A stretch of DNA of 64,000 bases from Pseudomonas sp. FP453. GTDB taxonomy: Bacteria; Pseudomonadota; Gammaproteobacteria; Pseudomonadales; Pseudomonadaceae. The stretch is taken from the NCBI RefSeq assembly GCF_030687495.1, contig NZ_CP117435.1, forward strand, positions 5,646,501-5,710,500, read 5' to 3'. The notes beneath the pieces were generated by a model. That model was not told where the DNA came from, did not search any database, and was given only the letters and a program-made list of their open reading frames with translations. Both the position numbers and the translations under genes were made by a program. Shown piece by piece: positions 42,838 to 52,610 of this stretch. Position 1 is the first letter of the stretch. Each line of letters opens with the position of its first letter.

Positions 42838-42912
42838 GGGCGATTCCTTGATTATGCTTGGGCAAGCGCTGCGGGACGGGCAATACCCACAGACACGACA
42901 CGGATGCTCGGC

Positions 42913-42941
42913 ATATTTAAGGAAGATTCATGCACTGTCAA
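42913..42941 (-). promoter_or_regulatory. Candidate bioB promoter
   Basis: On the minus strand a perfect TTGACA (plus coordinates 42936-42941) is followed by an AT-rich -10 area: AAATAT at 17-base spacing (42913-42918) or TTAAAT at 15 bases (42915-42920). The -35 lies inside one half of the BirA-like dyad. Confidence 0.55.
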
Positions 42942-43667
42942 CCTGAGCACAAACACCAGGTTTACATCTGGTTAAAAAACGCACACACCTGTTTAATCTG
43001 CGATGAAGCGACACACGCCAGCCATTGTGTATGCAACGTCTGCGAAACCGAGCTGCCGTGGTTAATGGAACAGTGCGCCATATGTGCCCTGCCCTTGCCG
43101 ATGGAGGGCCTGATATGCGGCCCGTGCCTGAAAAAACCGTCCGCCTTTAAACAGGTGATCGCCCCCTGGACCTACAGCTTCCCCATCGACAGCCTGATCA
43201 GCCGCTTCAAGCACCAGGCACGCTGGCCCCTCGGGCACATGCTTGCGCGACTGTTGGGCCAGCACCTGCAACATCGCTTCGACAACAGCGGACTGACCCG
43301 CCCCGACTGCCTGCTGCCGGTGCCCATGGCGCGCAAACGCCTGCGTGAGCGCGGCTTTAACCAGGCACTCATGATCGCGCGCTGGCTCAGCCAAGACCTC
43401 GACATCGCCGTGGATGAACACCTGCTGTTACGTCCGCAAGACACCGTCGCGCAACAGGCCCTCGACGCCAAAAGCCGCCAGCGCAACCTGCTCACGGCCT
43501 TCGCCCTGGCTACCAGCGCCGACGTGACGGGCCGCCACTTCGCCCTGGTGGACGATGTGCTCACCACCGGCGCCACCGCCCACAGCCTCGCCCGCCTGTT
43601 GATCAATGCCGGCGCACGCCGCGTCGACGTGTATTGCCTGGCCCGCACCCCCAAACCGGGCGCATGA
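42930..43667 (+). CDS. comF: ComF family phosphoribosyltransferase-like protein
   Basis: ComF-type protein of 245 residues related to DNA uptake proteins. The N-terminal ~70 residues carry paired cysteines (CLIC, CVCNVC, CAIC, CGPC) that suggest a zinc-binding domain; the C-terminal PRTase fold shows the PRPP-binding motif LVDDVLTTGAT. GGAAG lies 8 bases before the ATG at 42930. Divergent from bioB; its first codons overlap the bioB promoter and BirA-like dyad. Confidence 0.92.
   Translation: MHCQPEHKHQVYIWLKNAHTCLICDEATHASHCVCNVCETELPWLMEQCAICALPLPMEGLICGPCLKKPSAFKQVIAPWTYSFPIDSLISRFKHQARWPLGHMLARLLGQHLQHRFDNSGLTRPDCLLPVPMARKRLRERGFNQALMIARWLSQDLDIAVDEHLLLRPQDTVAQQALDAKSRQRNLLTAFALATSADVTGRHFALVDDVLTTGATAHSLARLLINAGARRVDVYCLARTPKPGA
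42935..42967. promoter_or_regulatory. BirA-type biotin operator
   Basis: CTGTCAACC-N15-GGTTTACAT (42935-42943 and 42959-42967) compared with the BirA consensus TTGTAAACC-N15-GGTTTACAA: 7/9 and 8/9 matches with exact spacing. It is about 100 bases before bioB and covers the bioB -35. Confidence 0.65.
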
Positions 43668-43725
43668 CTTGACGCCGCCGCGCCTTGCCCGCAACGTTCG
43701 GTTTATCTCATCCAAGCGTGTCGCC

Positions 43726-44490
43726 ATGTCTCTGCCAGCCTCCCTCAGCCAACACATCATCCGCCGCCCCCAGCGCATTGCCTTGCTGGGGCATATCGCC
43801 GAACAGGGCTCGATCACCCGCGCGGCAAAAAGCGCCGGCTTGAGCTACAAGGCCGCCTGGGACGCCATCGACGAGCTGAACAACCTCGCGCAAAAGCCCC
43901 TGGTGGAACGCAGCGTCGGCGGCAAGGGCGGTGGCGGCGCCAAGCTGACCGCCGAGGGTGAGCGGGTGTTGCGTCTCTACCAGCGCCTGCAAGTGTTGCA
44001 GGCCGAACTGCTGGGTTCGGATGAGGCCGCCAGCGACTTCAACCTGCTCGGCCGCCTGATGCTGCGCACCAGCGCGCGCAACCAGTTGCACGGCCAAGTC
44101 ATGGCGATTGAAAGCCATGGCCGCAACGACCTGATCCGCCTGCAACTGGCGGGCGGCCTGACGTTGCAAGCGCAGATCACCCACGACAGCACCCAGCGCC
44201 TGGAACTGGAGACCGGCGTGGAAGTGGTCGCGTTGATCAAGGCTGGCTGGCTGGAATTGTTGGCTCCCGGTGCTGCTGCAACACCTGGACACAATTGCAT
44301 GGGCGGCATGATCGAGATGGTTCTCGCCGCCGACGACGGCCCCAGCGAAGTGCGCATCGCCCTGCCGAACGGCCAGGTTCTGTGTGCCCTAGCCCAGCCC
44401 GACGCACTCAAGGCCCTGGGCGCCGCCGAGGGCGAGGCGATCCAGGTGCAATTCGCGCCGAGCAATGTGTTGCTCGGCACACCGGTGTAG
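43726..44490 (+). CDS. modE: ModE-like molybdate-responsive regulator
   Basis: About 254 residues: N-terminal LysR-like winged HTH (RIALLGHIAEQGSITRAAKS, about 15-60) and a C-terminal part with two TOBE/Mop-like repeats (LMLRTSARNQLHGQV..., VLAADDGPSEVRIALPNGQ). This is the ModE layout, which binds molybdate and controls molybdate uptake or molybdoenzymes. The ATG at 43726 is the family start; upstream in-frame sequence overlaps comF. No modABC in the window. Confidence 0.85.
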   Translation: MSLPASLSQHIIRRPQRIALLGHIAEQGSITRAAKSAGLSYKAAWDAIDELNNLAQKPLVERSVGGKGGGGAKLTAEGERVLRLYQRLQVLQAELLGSDEAASDFNLLGRLMLRTSARNQLHGQVMAIESHGRNDLIRLQLAGGLTLQAQITHDSTQRLELETGVEVVALIKAGWLELLAPGAAATPGHNCMGGMIEMVLAADDGPSEVRIALPNGQVLCALAQPDALKALGAAEGEAIQVQFAPSNVLLGTPV

Positions 44491-44569
44491 GCAACGCTCG
44501 CCGTCAAACTGCAACAATTTCGTCACGCGCGCTCCTTAAGGTGTCTGCAAAAACCGCAGGGAGCCTGAG

Positions 44570-46468
44570 ATGAGCCTATTAGAAGAAAACCAAGCCACCG
44601 ACCTTGAACAGATGGTCGGCCTCACCCGCCGCCGCTTTATCGGCGCCGGTGCCCTGTGCGGCGCGGCCATGTTCCTCGGCGGCAACCTGCTGAGCCGCAG
44701 CGCCATGGCCGTCAACGCCGCCTCCGCCAGCCCGTTGCTGGGTTTCACCAGCATCGCCGCCGCCACCAGCGACGCCATTACCTTGCCACCGGGCTACAGC
44801 GCTTCGGTGCTGATCAGCTGGGGCCAACCGCTGAGCAAGACTGCACCGGCCTTCGACCCGTCCGGCAACGGCACCGCCGAGGCCCAGGAACAGCAATTCG
44901 GCGACCACAACGACGGCATGAGCCTGTTCGCCTTCCCCGGCGAAGACAACCGCGCGCTCATGGCGATCAACAACGAATACACCAACTACCGCTACCTCTT
45001 CGCCCACGGCGGCGCGCCACAATCGGCCGAAGAAGTGCGCAAGGCCCTGGCCAGCGAGGGTGTCTCGGTGATTGAAGTACGGCGCAAGGGCGACACTTGG
45101 CAATTCGTCCAGGACTCGCGCTACAACCGGCGCATCCACGGCAACTCGCCGATCCGCCTGGGCGGCCCCGCTGCCGGCCACGCCTGGCTGAAAACCGGCG
45201 CCGACAAAACCGGCACCAAAGCCCTCGGCACCTTCCAGAACTGCGCCAACGGCAAGACGCCATGGGGCACTTATCTGACCTGTGAAGAGAACTTCACCGA
45301 CTGCTTCGGCAGCAGCAACCCACAACAAACCTTCAATGCCGGGCAAAAGCGCTACGGCGCCGTGGCCGCCAGCAAAGAGATCAACTGGCACCAGCACGAC
45401 CCGCGCTTTGACCTTGCTAAAAATCCCAACGAGCTCAATCGCCACGGCTGGGTGGTGGAAATCGATCCGTTCGATCCCAAATCCACCCCGGTCAAGCGCA
45501 CCGCCCTCGGCCGCTTCAAGCACGAAAACGCAGCGCTGGCCGAAACCCGCGACGGCCGCGCCGTGGTGTACATGGGCGACGATGAACGCGGTGAATTCAT
45601 CTACAAGTTCGTCAGCCGCGACAAGATCAACCACAAGAACCCCAAGGCCAACAAAGACCTGCTGGACCACGGCACCTTGTATGTGGCGATCTTCGACGCG
45701 GGCGACGGCAACGCCGACCATCCCAAGGGCACCGGTCAATGGGTCGAGCTGACCCACGGCAAGAACGGCATCGACGCCAGCAGCGGTTTCGCCAGCCAGG
45801 CCGAGGTGCTGATCCACGCGCGCCTCGCCGCCAGTGTGGTGAAAGCCACGCGCATGGACCGCCCGGAATGGATCGTGGTCAGCCCCACCGACGGCCAGGT
45901 CTATTGCACCCTGACCAACAACGCCAAGCGCGGCGAAGACGGCCAGCCGGTGGGCGGCCCCAACCCTAGGGAGAAAAACGTCTACGGCCAGATCCTGCGC
46001 TGGAAGGCCGACGCCGATAACCACGGCGGCCACACGTTCACCTGGGACCTGTTTGTGGTGGCCGGCAATCCGGGCGTGCATGCCGGAACGCCGAAAGGTG
46101 GCTCATCGAATATCAACCCGCAAAACATGTTCAACAGCCCCGATGGCCTGGGTTTCGACAAGGCCGGGCGCCTGTGGATTCTTACCGACGGCGACTACAG
46201 CAACGCAGGCGACTTCGCCGGGATGGGCAATAACCAGATGCTGTGTGCCGACCCGGCCACTGGGGAAATCCGCCGGTTCATGGTCGGACCGGTGGCATGT
46301 GAGGTGACGGGCATCAGCTTCTCGCCGGATCAGAAGACGCTGTTTGTGGGGATCCAGCACCCGGGGGAAACCGGCGGCTCGACCTGGCCGGAGCATCTGC
46401 CGAACGGCAAGCCGCGCTCGTCGGTGATGGCGATTCGGCGGGATGATGGTGGGATAGTCGGCGCCTGA
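44570..46468 (+). CDS. phoX: PhoX family alkaline phosphatase, Tat-exported
   Basis: Calcium/iron-dependent phosphatase of the PhoX (DUF839) family, releasing phosphate from organic esters outside the cytoplasm. The N terminus has a twin-arginine signal (LTRRRFIGAGALCGAAMFLGG, about residues 18-38). The conserved TCEEN block (about residue 237), containing the iron-ligand cysteine of the family, is present. Length 632 residues. The name phoX is by family; no Pho box was confirmed upstream. Confidence 0.85.
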   Translation: MSLLEENQATDLEQMVGLTRRRFIGAGALCGAAMFLGGNLLSRSAMAVNAASASPLLGFTSIAAATSDAITLPPGYSASVLISWGQPLSKTAPAFDPSGNGTAEAQEQQFGDHNDGMSLFAFPGEDNRALMAINNEYTNYRYLFAHGGAPQSAEEVRKALASEGVSVIEVRRKGDTWQFVQDSRYNRRIHGNSPIRLGGPAAGHAWLKTGADKTGTKALGTFQNCANGKTPWGTYLTCEENFTDCFGSSNPQQTFNAGQKRYGAVAASKEINWHQHDPRFDLAKNPNELNRHGWVVEIDPFDPKSTPVKRTALGRFKHENAALAETRDGRAVVYMGDDERGEFIYKFVSRDKINHKNPKANKDLLDHGTLYVAIFDAGDGNADHPKGTGQWVELTHGKNGIDASSGFASQAEVLIHARLAASVVKATRMDRPEWIVVSPTDGQVYCTLTNNAKRGEDGQPVGGPNPREKNVYGQILRWKADADNHGGHTFTWDLFVVAGNPGVHAGTPKGGSSNINPQNMFNSPDGLGFDKAGRLWILTDGDYSNAGDFAGMGNNQMLCADPATGEIRRFMVGPVACEVTGISFSPDQKTLFVGIQHPGETGGSTWPEHLPNGKPRSSVMAIRRDDGGIVGA

Positions 46469-46477
46469 CAGGGCCTT

Positions 46478-46548
46478 ATCGCAGGCAAGCCAGCTCCCAC
46501 AGTTGAAGGTATTCACAACTCCAACTGTGGGAGCTGGCTTGCCCGCGA
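46478..46548. repeat. REPIN downstream of phoX
   Basis: Inverted REP pair with a short central segment, orientated tail-first (ATCGCAGGCAAGCCAGCTCC ... GGAGCTGGCTTGCCCGCGA). Begins 10 bases after the phoX stop. Confidence 0.88.
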
Positions 46549-46629
46549 AGGCGTCCCCACAGCCACCGCCTATCTATGCTGTTACCATACCCGGCCGGAC
46601 GCGGCGCCCTGCTGCGCGCAGGAGTTCGC

Positions 46630-47604
46630 ATGGCCCACCCGTTTGAAACACTCACCCCCGATCTGGTCCTCGACGCGGTCGAAAGCATCGGTTTCCTCAG
46701 CGATGCGCGCGTCCTGGCGCTCAACAGCTACGAAAACCGCGTCTATCAGGTGGGCATCGACGACGCCGAGCCGCTGATCGCCAAGTTCTACCGCCCGCAG
46801 CGCTGGACCAACGAAGCGATCCTCGAAGAACACCGCTTCACCTTTGAGCTGGCGGAATGCGAAGTGCCGGTGGTCGCGCCGCTGATCCACAACGGTGAAA
46901 GCCTGTTCGAACACGCCGGTTTCCGTTTCGCCCTGTTCCCCCGCCGCGGCGGCCGTGCGCCGGAGCCGGGCAATCTCGACCAGCTCTATCGCCTCGGGCA
47001 ACTGCTGGGCCGTTTGCATGCGGTGGGTGCCACCCGCCCGTTCGAACACCGTGAAGCCCTGGGTGTGAAAAACTTCGGTCACGATTCCCTCAACACCCTG
47101 CTCGAAGGCAACTTTATCCCCAAGAGCCTGCTGCCGGCCTACGAGTCCGTGGCCCGCGACCTGCTCACGCGCGTGGAAGAGGTGTACAAGGCCACGCCCC
47201 ACAAGAACATCCGCATGCACGGCGATTGCCACCCCGGCAACATGATGTGCCGCGACGAGATGTTCCACATCGTCGATCTGGATGACTGTCGCATGGGCCC
47301 GGCGGTGCAGGACCTGTGGATGATGCTCGCCGGTGATCGTCAGGAATGTCTGGGACAGTTGTCGGAATTGATGGACGGCTACCAGGAATTCCACGACTTC
47401 GACCCGCGCGAACTGGCCCTGATCGAACCGCTGCGCGCCTTGCGTCTGATGCATTACAGCGCCTGGCTCGCGCGGCGCTGGGATGACCCGGCGTTTCCCC
47501 ATAGCTTCCCGTGGTTTGGCAGCGAACGTTATTGGGGCGACCAGGTGTTGGCGTTGCGCGAACAGCTGTCGGCCCTCAACGAAGAACCCCTGAAACTCTT
47601 CTGA
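46630..47604 (+). CDS. srkA: Stress response kinase SrkA (YihE)
   Basis: Aminoglycoside-phosphotransferase-fold Ser/Thr kinase of about 324 residues, known in E. coli as YihE/SrkA, counteracting programmed death under stress. Catalytic loop HGDCHPGNMM and metal motif IVDLDDCRMGP are intact. ATG 46630 (MAHPFETLTPDLV) is the family start; an upstream in-frame ATG at 46576 adds 18 residues that are not conserved. Confidence 0.92.
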   Translation: MAHPFETLTPDLVLDAVESIGFLSDARVLALNSYENRVYQVGIDDAEPLIAKFYRPQRWTNEAILEEHRFTFELAECEVPVVAPLIHNGESLFEHAGFRFALFPRRGGRAPEPGNLDQLYRLGQLLGRLHAVGATRPFEHREALGVKNFGHDSLNTLLEGNFIPKSLLPAYESVARDLLTRVEEVYKATPHKNIRMHGDCHPGNMMCRDEMFHIVDLDDCRMGPAVQDLWMMLAGDRQECLGQLSELMDGYQEFHDFDPRELALIEPLRALRLMHYSAWLARRWDDPAFPHSFPWFGSERYWGDQVLALREQLSALNEEPLKLF

Positions 47605-47619
47605 CCCAACCCTCTCCCC

Positions 47620-47708
47620 TGTGGGAGCTGGCTTGCCTGCGATGACGGCTGCACATTCAGCATGAATGTGTCTGAACGACCGCTATCGCAGGCAAGCCAG
47701 CTCCCACA
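47620..47708. repeat. REPIN downstream of srkA
   Basis: Inverted REP pair (TGTGGGAGCTGGCTTGCCTG and complement) in the srkA-rarD gap, starting 15 bases after the srkA stop. Confidence 0.9.
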
Positions 47709-47782
47709 GAAAAGCGCCACCCATGACCCGATAAATATCCTTACAATCGCGCTTTGTTAGCTGCCTAAGCAAGGATTCTGCA

Positions 47783-48667
47783 ATGCACGCCGCCAACCCC
47801 CGCAAGGGTTACATCCTGGGCCTGAGCGCCTATGTCATCTGGGGCCTGTTCCCGCTCTACTTCAAAGCCATCGCCAGCGTCCCGGCCGCCGAAATCATCG
47901 TGCACCGCGTGTTGTGGTCCGCGCTGTTCGGCGGTTTGTTGCTGATGGTGTGGAAGCACCCCGGCTGGTTCCGTGAACTGCGCGACAACCCCAAGCGCCT
48001 GGCGATCCTGGCCCTCAGCGGGTCGTTGATTGCGGGTAACTGGCTGACCTACGTGTGGTCGGTGAACAGCGGGCGCATGCTCGAAGCGAGTCTGGGTTAC
48101 TACATCAACCCGTTGGTGAATGTGCTGCTGGGCATGCTGCTCCTCGGCGAACGCCTGCGGCGCTTGCAGTGGGCCGCGGTCGCGCTGGCAGCGGTGGGTG
48201 TGGCGCAGCAGGTGTGGCAGGTGGGCAGTTTGCCGTGGGTGTCGCTGGTGCTGGCGCTGACCTTTGGTTTCTACGGTTTGATCCGCAAACAGGCGCCGGT
48301 CAAGGCACTGCCGGGGCTGGTCGTGGAAACGTGGATGCTGGTGCCGATTGCCGTGGCGTGGTTGTTGTTCAACCCCACCGCCCACAGTGCACAACTGGCG
48401 TTCTGGAGCACGTCCGAAGCCTGGTGGCTGGTGGCCGCAGGCCCGGTGACGCTGATCCCGCTGGTGTGTTTCAACGCCGCCGCACGGCATTTGCCCTACA
48501 CCGCATTGGGCTTTTTGCAGTACGTCGCGCCGACCCTGGTGCTGCTGGAAGCCGTGCTGCTCTTCGGTGAACACCTGGCACCGAGCACGTTGATTGCCTT
48601 CGCGTTTATCTGGGCCGGCCTGGTGGTCTACAGCGTGGATGCGTGGCTGAGCGTGCGCAAACGCTGA
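47783..48667 (+). CDS. rarD: EamA family transporter RarD
   Basis: Inner-membrane drug/metabolite transporter of 294 residues with about ten hydrophobic helices and two EamA repeats. RarD landmarks include GLSAYVIWGLFPLYFKAI at the N terminus and LQYVAPTLVLLEAVLLFGE in the second repeat. Substrate unknown; E. coli RarD is a predicted chloramphenicol-resistance permease. Confidence 0.92.
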   Translation: MHAANPRKGYILGLSAYVIWGLFPLYFKAIASVPAAEIIVHRVLWSALFGGLLLMVWKHPGWFRELRDNPKRLAILALSGSLIAGNWLTYVWSVNSGRMLEASLGYYINPLVNVLLGMLLLGERLRRLQWAAVALAAVGVAQQVWQVGSLPWVSLVLALTFGFYGLIRKQAPVKALPGLVVETWMLVPIAVAWLLFNPTAHSAQLAFWSTSEAWWLVAAGPVTLIPLVCFNAAARHLPYTALGFLQYVAPTLVLLEAVLLFGEHLAPSTLIAFAFIWAGLVVYSVDAWLSVRKR

Positions 48668-48890
48668 TCAAATAACGTACAAACCTCTGCAAGCCACAGC
48701 CGGCGTGGCTTGCAGACATCCACCCCAAGGTTATCCACAGCCTGATCCCCGCCATTTGTGCACAAGCTTTTGAAATTGCTCGTTTTTTGCTCAAACAGTG
48801 AAGACGCCCGGCCGGCGTGGCCTGGCGCCGGGTCTCTACAGGTTATCCACAGGCCCATGCAAGATTTTCATGCATAACCTTGTGGGCAGA

Positions 48891-49403
48891 TTATTCCTCG
48901 TGATGCAGTTCCACCATCAGGTCGTCGGCCAGGGTTTCCAGGGATAGCTGCAAGGTATCCAGGGACAGCGCCGCGGGCACCTGCAACAGCGCCTCGGCGG
49001 TGAACAGCGGGTCGCCGCTCATCGGCGCCGGGCGTACATCGGTGCTCAGGCTCTCCAGGTTCACCCCCTGCTTGCTCAGCAGCGCGGTGATCTCGCGCAC
49101 GATGCCTGAACGGTCATTGCCCACCAGCGTCATCATGATGGATCTGGACGCGCTAGCCTGCCCACTGCTGCCCTCGCCCACCAGCACGCGAATGCCGTGT
49201 GTGGATAAGTCGTCCAGCGCGCCCACCAATGCCTGACGGTTTTCTGTAGGAACACTGACCCGCAAGATCCCGGCAAATTGCCCCGCCATGTGGGCCATGC
49301 GGCTTTCCAGCCAGTTGCCGCCGTGGGCGGCGATGTTCTGCGCAATACGTTCAACCAGGCCGGGTTTGTCGGCGGCGATAATTGTGAGTACAAGATGGTC
49401 CAT
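48891..49403 (-). CDS. gcvR: GcvR-like ACT-domain protein
   Basis: A 170-residue protein with two ACT domains (about 1-80 and 90-165), matching the glycine-cleavage repressor GcvR family, which acts by protein contact with GcvA rather than by DNA binding. N terminus MDHLVLTIIAADKPGLVERI; second domain MMTLVGNDRSGIVREITALL. gcvA is not in the window, so the regulatory role is inferred from the family. Confidence 0.8.
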   Translation of the reverse strand: MDHLVLTIIAADKPGLVERIAQNIAAHGGNWLESRMAHMAGQFAGILRVSVPTENRQALVGALDDLSTHGIRVLVGEGSSGQASASRSIMMTLVGNDRSGIVREITALLSKQGVNLESLSTDVRPAPMSGDPLFTAEALLQVPAALSLDTLQLSLETLADDLMVELHHEE

Positions 49404-49669
49404 GGCGATGCCCTCTGGAATTCAATCTACAAGGTGGACTCGACGGCCACCGAAAACAAATCGTGTACCATTTTTAGATTTATCTGGAACAATCCAATAG
49501 TTTTTTGAGAACATCCCGTTCTCCGCTGTGACCGTACGACCAAAGTGGGTCGCTAAACGACGTATTTAGTCTAATTTTCACAACCGCAAGTCATCATGTA
49601 GTATGCGCAACCTGGCACTACATAATGAAAATCTAAAAAGCGCTTAAGCTGTGCAGAGTGAGGCAAGCA

Positions 49670-51847
49670 ATGACTGAACACGTTCAAGTCGGTGGCCTGC
49701 AGGTCGCCAAAGTCCTGTTCGACTTCGTGAACAACGAAGCCATTCCCGGCACCGGCATTACTGCCGACCAGTTCTGGGCCGGTGCCGACAAGGTCATCCA
49801 TGACCTGGCACCGAAGAACAAAGCCCTACTCGCCAAACGCGACGATTTCCAGGCGCGCATCGACACCTGGCACCAGACCCACGCCGGCCAGGCCTACGAT
49901 GCGGTGGCCTACAAAGCCTTCCTGCAAGACATCGGATACCTGCTGCCAGAAGCCGCAGACTTCCAGGCCACGACCCAAAACGTCGACGACGAGATCGCCC
50001 GCATGGCCGGCCCGCAGCTGGTGGTGCCGGTGATGAATGCGCGCTTCGCCCTCAACGCCTCCAATGCCCGTTGGGGCTCGCTGTATGACGCGCTGTATGG
50101 CACCGATGCCATCAGCGAAGCCGACGGCGCCGAAAAGGGCCAGGGCTACAACAAAGTGCGTGGCGACAAAGTGATTGCCTTCGCCCGCGCCTTCCTTGAC
50201 GAAGCCGCGCCGCTCAGCGCCGGCAGCCACGTCGACTCCACCGGTTACAAGATCGTCGACGGCAAGCTGATCGTCAGCCTCAAGGGCGGCAGCAACAGCG
50301 GCCTGCGCGACGACGCGCAACTGATCGGCTTCCACGGCGACGCGGCACAACCCACCGCCGTGCTGCTGAAACACAATGGCCTGCACTTCGAAATCCAGAT
50401 CGACGCCAGCACCCCGGTCGGCCAGACCGACGCCGCCGGCGTCAAAGATGTGCTGATGGAAGCCGCGCTGACCACCATCATGGACTGCGAAGACTCCGTC
50501 GCCGCCGTCGATGCCGATGACAAAGTGGTGATCTACCGCAACTGGCTCGGCCTGATGAAGGGCGACCTGGCCGAAGAAGTGGCCAAGGGCGGCAAGACCT
50601 TCACCCGCACCATGAACGCCGACCGCGTGTATACCGGCGTAAATGGCCAGGACGTGACCTTGCACGGCCGTTCGCTGCTGTTCGTGCGCAACGTCGGTCA
50701 CCTGATGACCATCGATGCGATCCTCGACAAAGACGGCAACGAAGTGCCGGAAGGCATCCTCGACGGCCTGGTCACCAGCCTGGCGGCGACCCACAGCCTC
50801 AACGGCAACAGCAGCCGCAAGAACAGCCGCACCGGCTCCGTGTACATCGTCAAACCGAAGATGCACGGCCCGGAAGAAGCCGCGTTCACCAACGAGCTGT
50901 TCGGTCGCATCGAAGACGTGCTGAAGCTGCCGCGCAACACCCTCAAAGTCGGGATCATGGACGAGGAACGCCGCACCACGGTCAACCTCAAGGCCTGTAT
51001 CAAGGCGGCCAGCGAGCGCGTGGTGTTTATCAACACCGGCTTCCTCGACCGCACCGGCGACGAAATCCACACATCCATGGAAGCCGGCGCGATGGTGCGC
51101 AAGGCGGCAATGAAAGCGGAAAAATGGATCGGCGCCTACGAAAACTGGAACGTCGACATCGGCCTGAGCACCGGCCTGCAAGGCCGTGCGCAGATCGGTA
51201 AAGGCATGTGGGCGATGCCCGACCTGATGGCGGCGATGCTCGAACAGAAAATCGCCCACCCACTGGCCGGTGCCAACACCGCCTGGGTACCGTCGCCGAC
51301 CGCCGCTGCGCTGCACGCGCTGCATTACCACAAGGTCGACGTCTTCGCCCGCCAGGCCGAACTGGCCACGCGCGAACGCGCCTCGGTGGACGACATCCTG
51401 ACCATTCCTCTGGCGACCAACACCGATTGGTCCGACGAAGAAATCCGCAATGAGCTGGACAACAACGCCCAGGGCATCCTCGGTTATGTGGTGCGCTGGA
51501 TCGACCAGGGCGTCGGCTGCTCGAAAGTGCCGGACATCAACGATGTCGGCCTGATGGAAGACCGCGCCACCCTGCGCATCTCCAGCCAGCACATCGCCAA
51601 CTGGCTGCGCCACGGCATCGTCAACGAAGCCCAGGTGCTGGAAAGCCTCAAGCGCATGGCGCCGGTGGTGGACCGTCAGAACGCTGGGGATAAGTTGTAC
51701 CGCCCACTGGCACCGGATTTCGACAGCAACATCGCGTTCCAGGCGGCGGTGGAGTTGGTGATTGAAGGCACCAAGCAGCCGAATGGCTATACCGAGCCGG
51801 TGTTGCACCGTCGGCGTCGGGAGTTCAAGGCTAAAAACGGCCTGTAA
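49670..51847 (+). CDS. glcB: Malate synthase G
   Basis: Condenses glyoxylate with acetyl-CoA to malate in the glyoxylate shunt and glycolate use. Length 725 residues is the single-domain isoform G. Key blocks: [15 protein letters not shown], the catalytic [23 protein letters not shown] region and [13 protein letters not shown]. The ATG at 49670 gives [14 protein letters not shown]; an in-frame ATG four codons earlier is less likely. Followed by a terminator and a REPIN. Confidence 0.97.
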   Translation: MTEHVQVGGLQVAKVLFDFVNNEAIPGTGITADQFWAGADKVIHDLAPKNKALLAKRDDFQARIDTWHQTHAGQAYDAVAYKAFLQDIGYLLPEAADFQATTQNVDDEIARMAGPQLVVPVMNARFALNASNARWGSLYDALYGTDAISEADGAEKGQGYNKVRGDKVIAFARAFLDEAAPLSAGSHVDSTGYKIVDGKLIVSLKGGSNSGLRDDAQLIGFHGDAAQPTAVLLKHNGLHFEIQIDASTPVGQTDAAGVKDVLMEAALTTIMDCEDSVAAVDADDKVVIYRNWLGLMKGDLAEEVAKGGKTFTRTMNADRVYTGVNGQDVTLHGRSLLFVRNVGHLMTIDAILDKDGNEVPEGILDGLVTSLAATHSLNGNSSRKNSRTGSVYIVKPKMHGPEEAAFTNELFGRIEDVLKLPRNTLKVGIMDEERRTTVNLKACIKAASERVVFINTGFLDRTGDEIHTSMEAGAMVRKAAMKAEKWIGAYENWNVDIGLSTGLQGRAQIGKGMWAMPDLMAAMLEQKIAHPLAGANTAWVPSPTAAALHALHYHKVDVFARQAELATRERASVDDILTIPLATNTDWSDEEIRNELDNNAQGILGYVVRWIDQGVGCSKVPDINDVGLMEDRATLRISSQHIANWLRHGIVNEAQVLESLKRMAPVVDRQNAGDKLYRPLAPDFDSNIAFQAAVELVIEGTKQPNGYTEPVLHRRRREFKAKNGL

Positions 51848-51855
51848 ATGAAAAA

Positions 51856-51883
51856 AGCCCTGGTTGAGAGACCGGGGCTTTTT
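51856..51883 (+). terminator. Terminator after glcB
   Basis: Stem AGCCCTGG / CCGGGGCT with flanking A6 and TTTT, 9 bases past the stop. Confidence 0.9.
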
Positions 51884-51909
51884 CTTTGGGGAGTTGTGGT
51901 GAATGTGGC

Positions 51910-52004
51910 GGCCCCATCGCAGGCAAGCCAGCTCCCACAGTTGACCGAGTTCCTACAGGATGTACGCGGTCAACTGTGGGAGCTGGCTTGCCTGCGATGG
52001 GGCC
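51910..52004. repeat. REPIN with 38-bp perfect arms
   Basis: Two 38-bp perfectly complementary arms (51910-51947 and 51967-52004) separated by 19 bp, longer than the other doublets because the inner and outer flanks also match (GGCCCC outer, TTGACCG inner). Lies between convergent glcB and the response regulator. Confidence 0.92.
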
Positions 52005-52023
52005 CGCCCAGTCACCCCAAAAA

Positions 52024-52491
52024 TCAGGCCGCCATCCCCAACTCCCGCTTGACCATCTTCGCCAACTTCACGCTATCAATCGGCTTGAGCAAAAAGTCCA
52101 CCACGCTCAGATGCATCGCATCGATCACATCCAATGCTTCGGCGTCCCCCGACATGATGATGATCGGCAACGCCGCCCGTGTGGACTCGCGCACCTTGCG
52201 GATCAGCTCCAAACCGTTGCTGGGCGCCATGCGCAGGTCGGTGATGAGCAGACCAATGGAACCGCTGGACTGCAACAATGCCCACGCCGCCTCGCCACTC
52301 TCGGCGGTCATGCAGCGAATACCGTCCAGCCCGAGGATTTCCGCCAGCAGTTCACGGGCGTCCTTGTCGTCATCGACGATCAACACCCGTTGCGGCGGTA
52401 AATCAGGCTCCAGCATCACGGCGCTCAGCGCCTCGCGCTCGGCATCACTCAAAATATCGTGGTCGGACATACGGTTCTCAGCAGTTCTCAT
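52024..52491 (-). CDS. Response regulator (receiver domain)
   Basis: About 155 residues. A short N-terminal extension (about 1-45) precedes one CheY-like receiver domain: acidic pocket VLIVDDDKD, phospho-acceptor Asp in LLITDLRM, and LKPID near the end. No output domain, so it may act by protein contact or phosphotransfer. ATG 52491 has GGGAG 4 bases upstream; ATG 52470 (MSDHDIL) is the alternative. Divergent from a cNMP/CBS gene; partner kinase not visible. Confidence 0.85.
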   Translation of the reverse strand: MRTAENRMSDHDILSDAEREALSAVMLEPDLPPQRVLIVDDDKDARELLAEILGLDGIRCMTAESGEAAWALLQSSGSIGLLITDLRMAPSNGLELIRKVRESTRAALPIIIMSGDAEALDVIDAMHLSVVDFLLKPIDSVKLAKMVKRELGMAA

Positions 52492-52610
52492 CAATCTCCC
52501 AGCACACTCGTCAGACATCTGCGGAAGGGCGAACAATGTGCACTTCGTCGGAAAGTTTGCCTAGTGGGCGTTCTACGGGTTTTGCACAATCTTCATGTAA
52601 GGTTTTTCCC

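Noticed and set aside
48731..48851. Replication origin suggested by DnaA boxes
   Set aside because: No AT-rich unwinding region, dnaA, dnaN or gidA nearby, and too few boxes for an oriC.
49826..51808. 660-codon ORF antisense to glcB
   Set aside because: Codon-position GC bias opens the opposite strand; the protein has low-complexity Val/Ala/His/Gln-rich composition.
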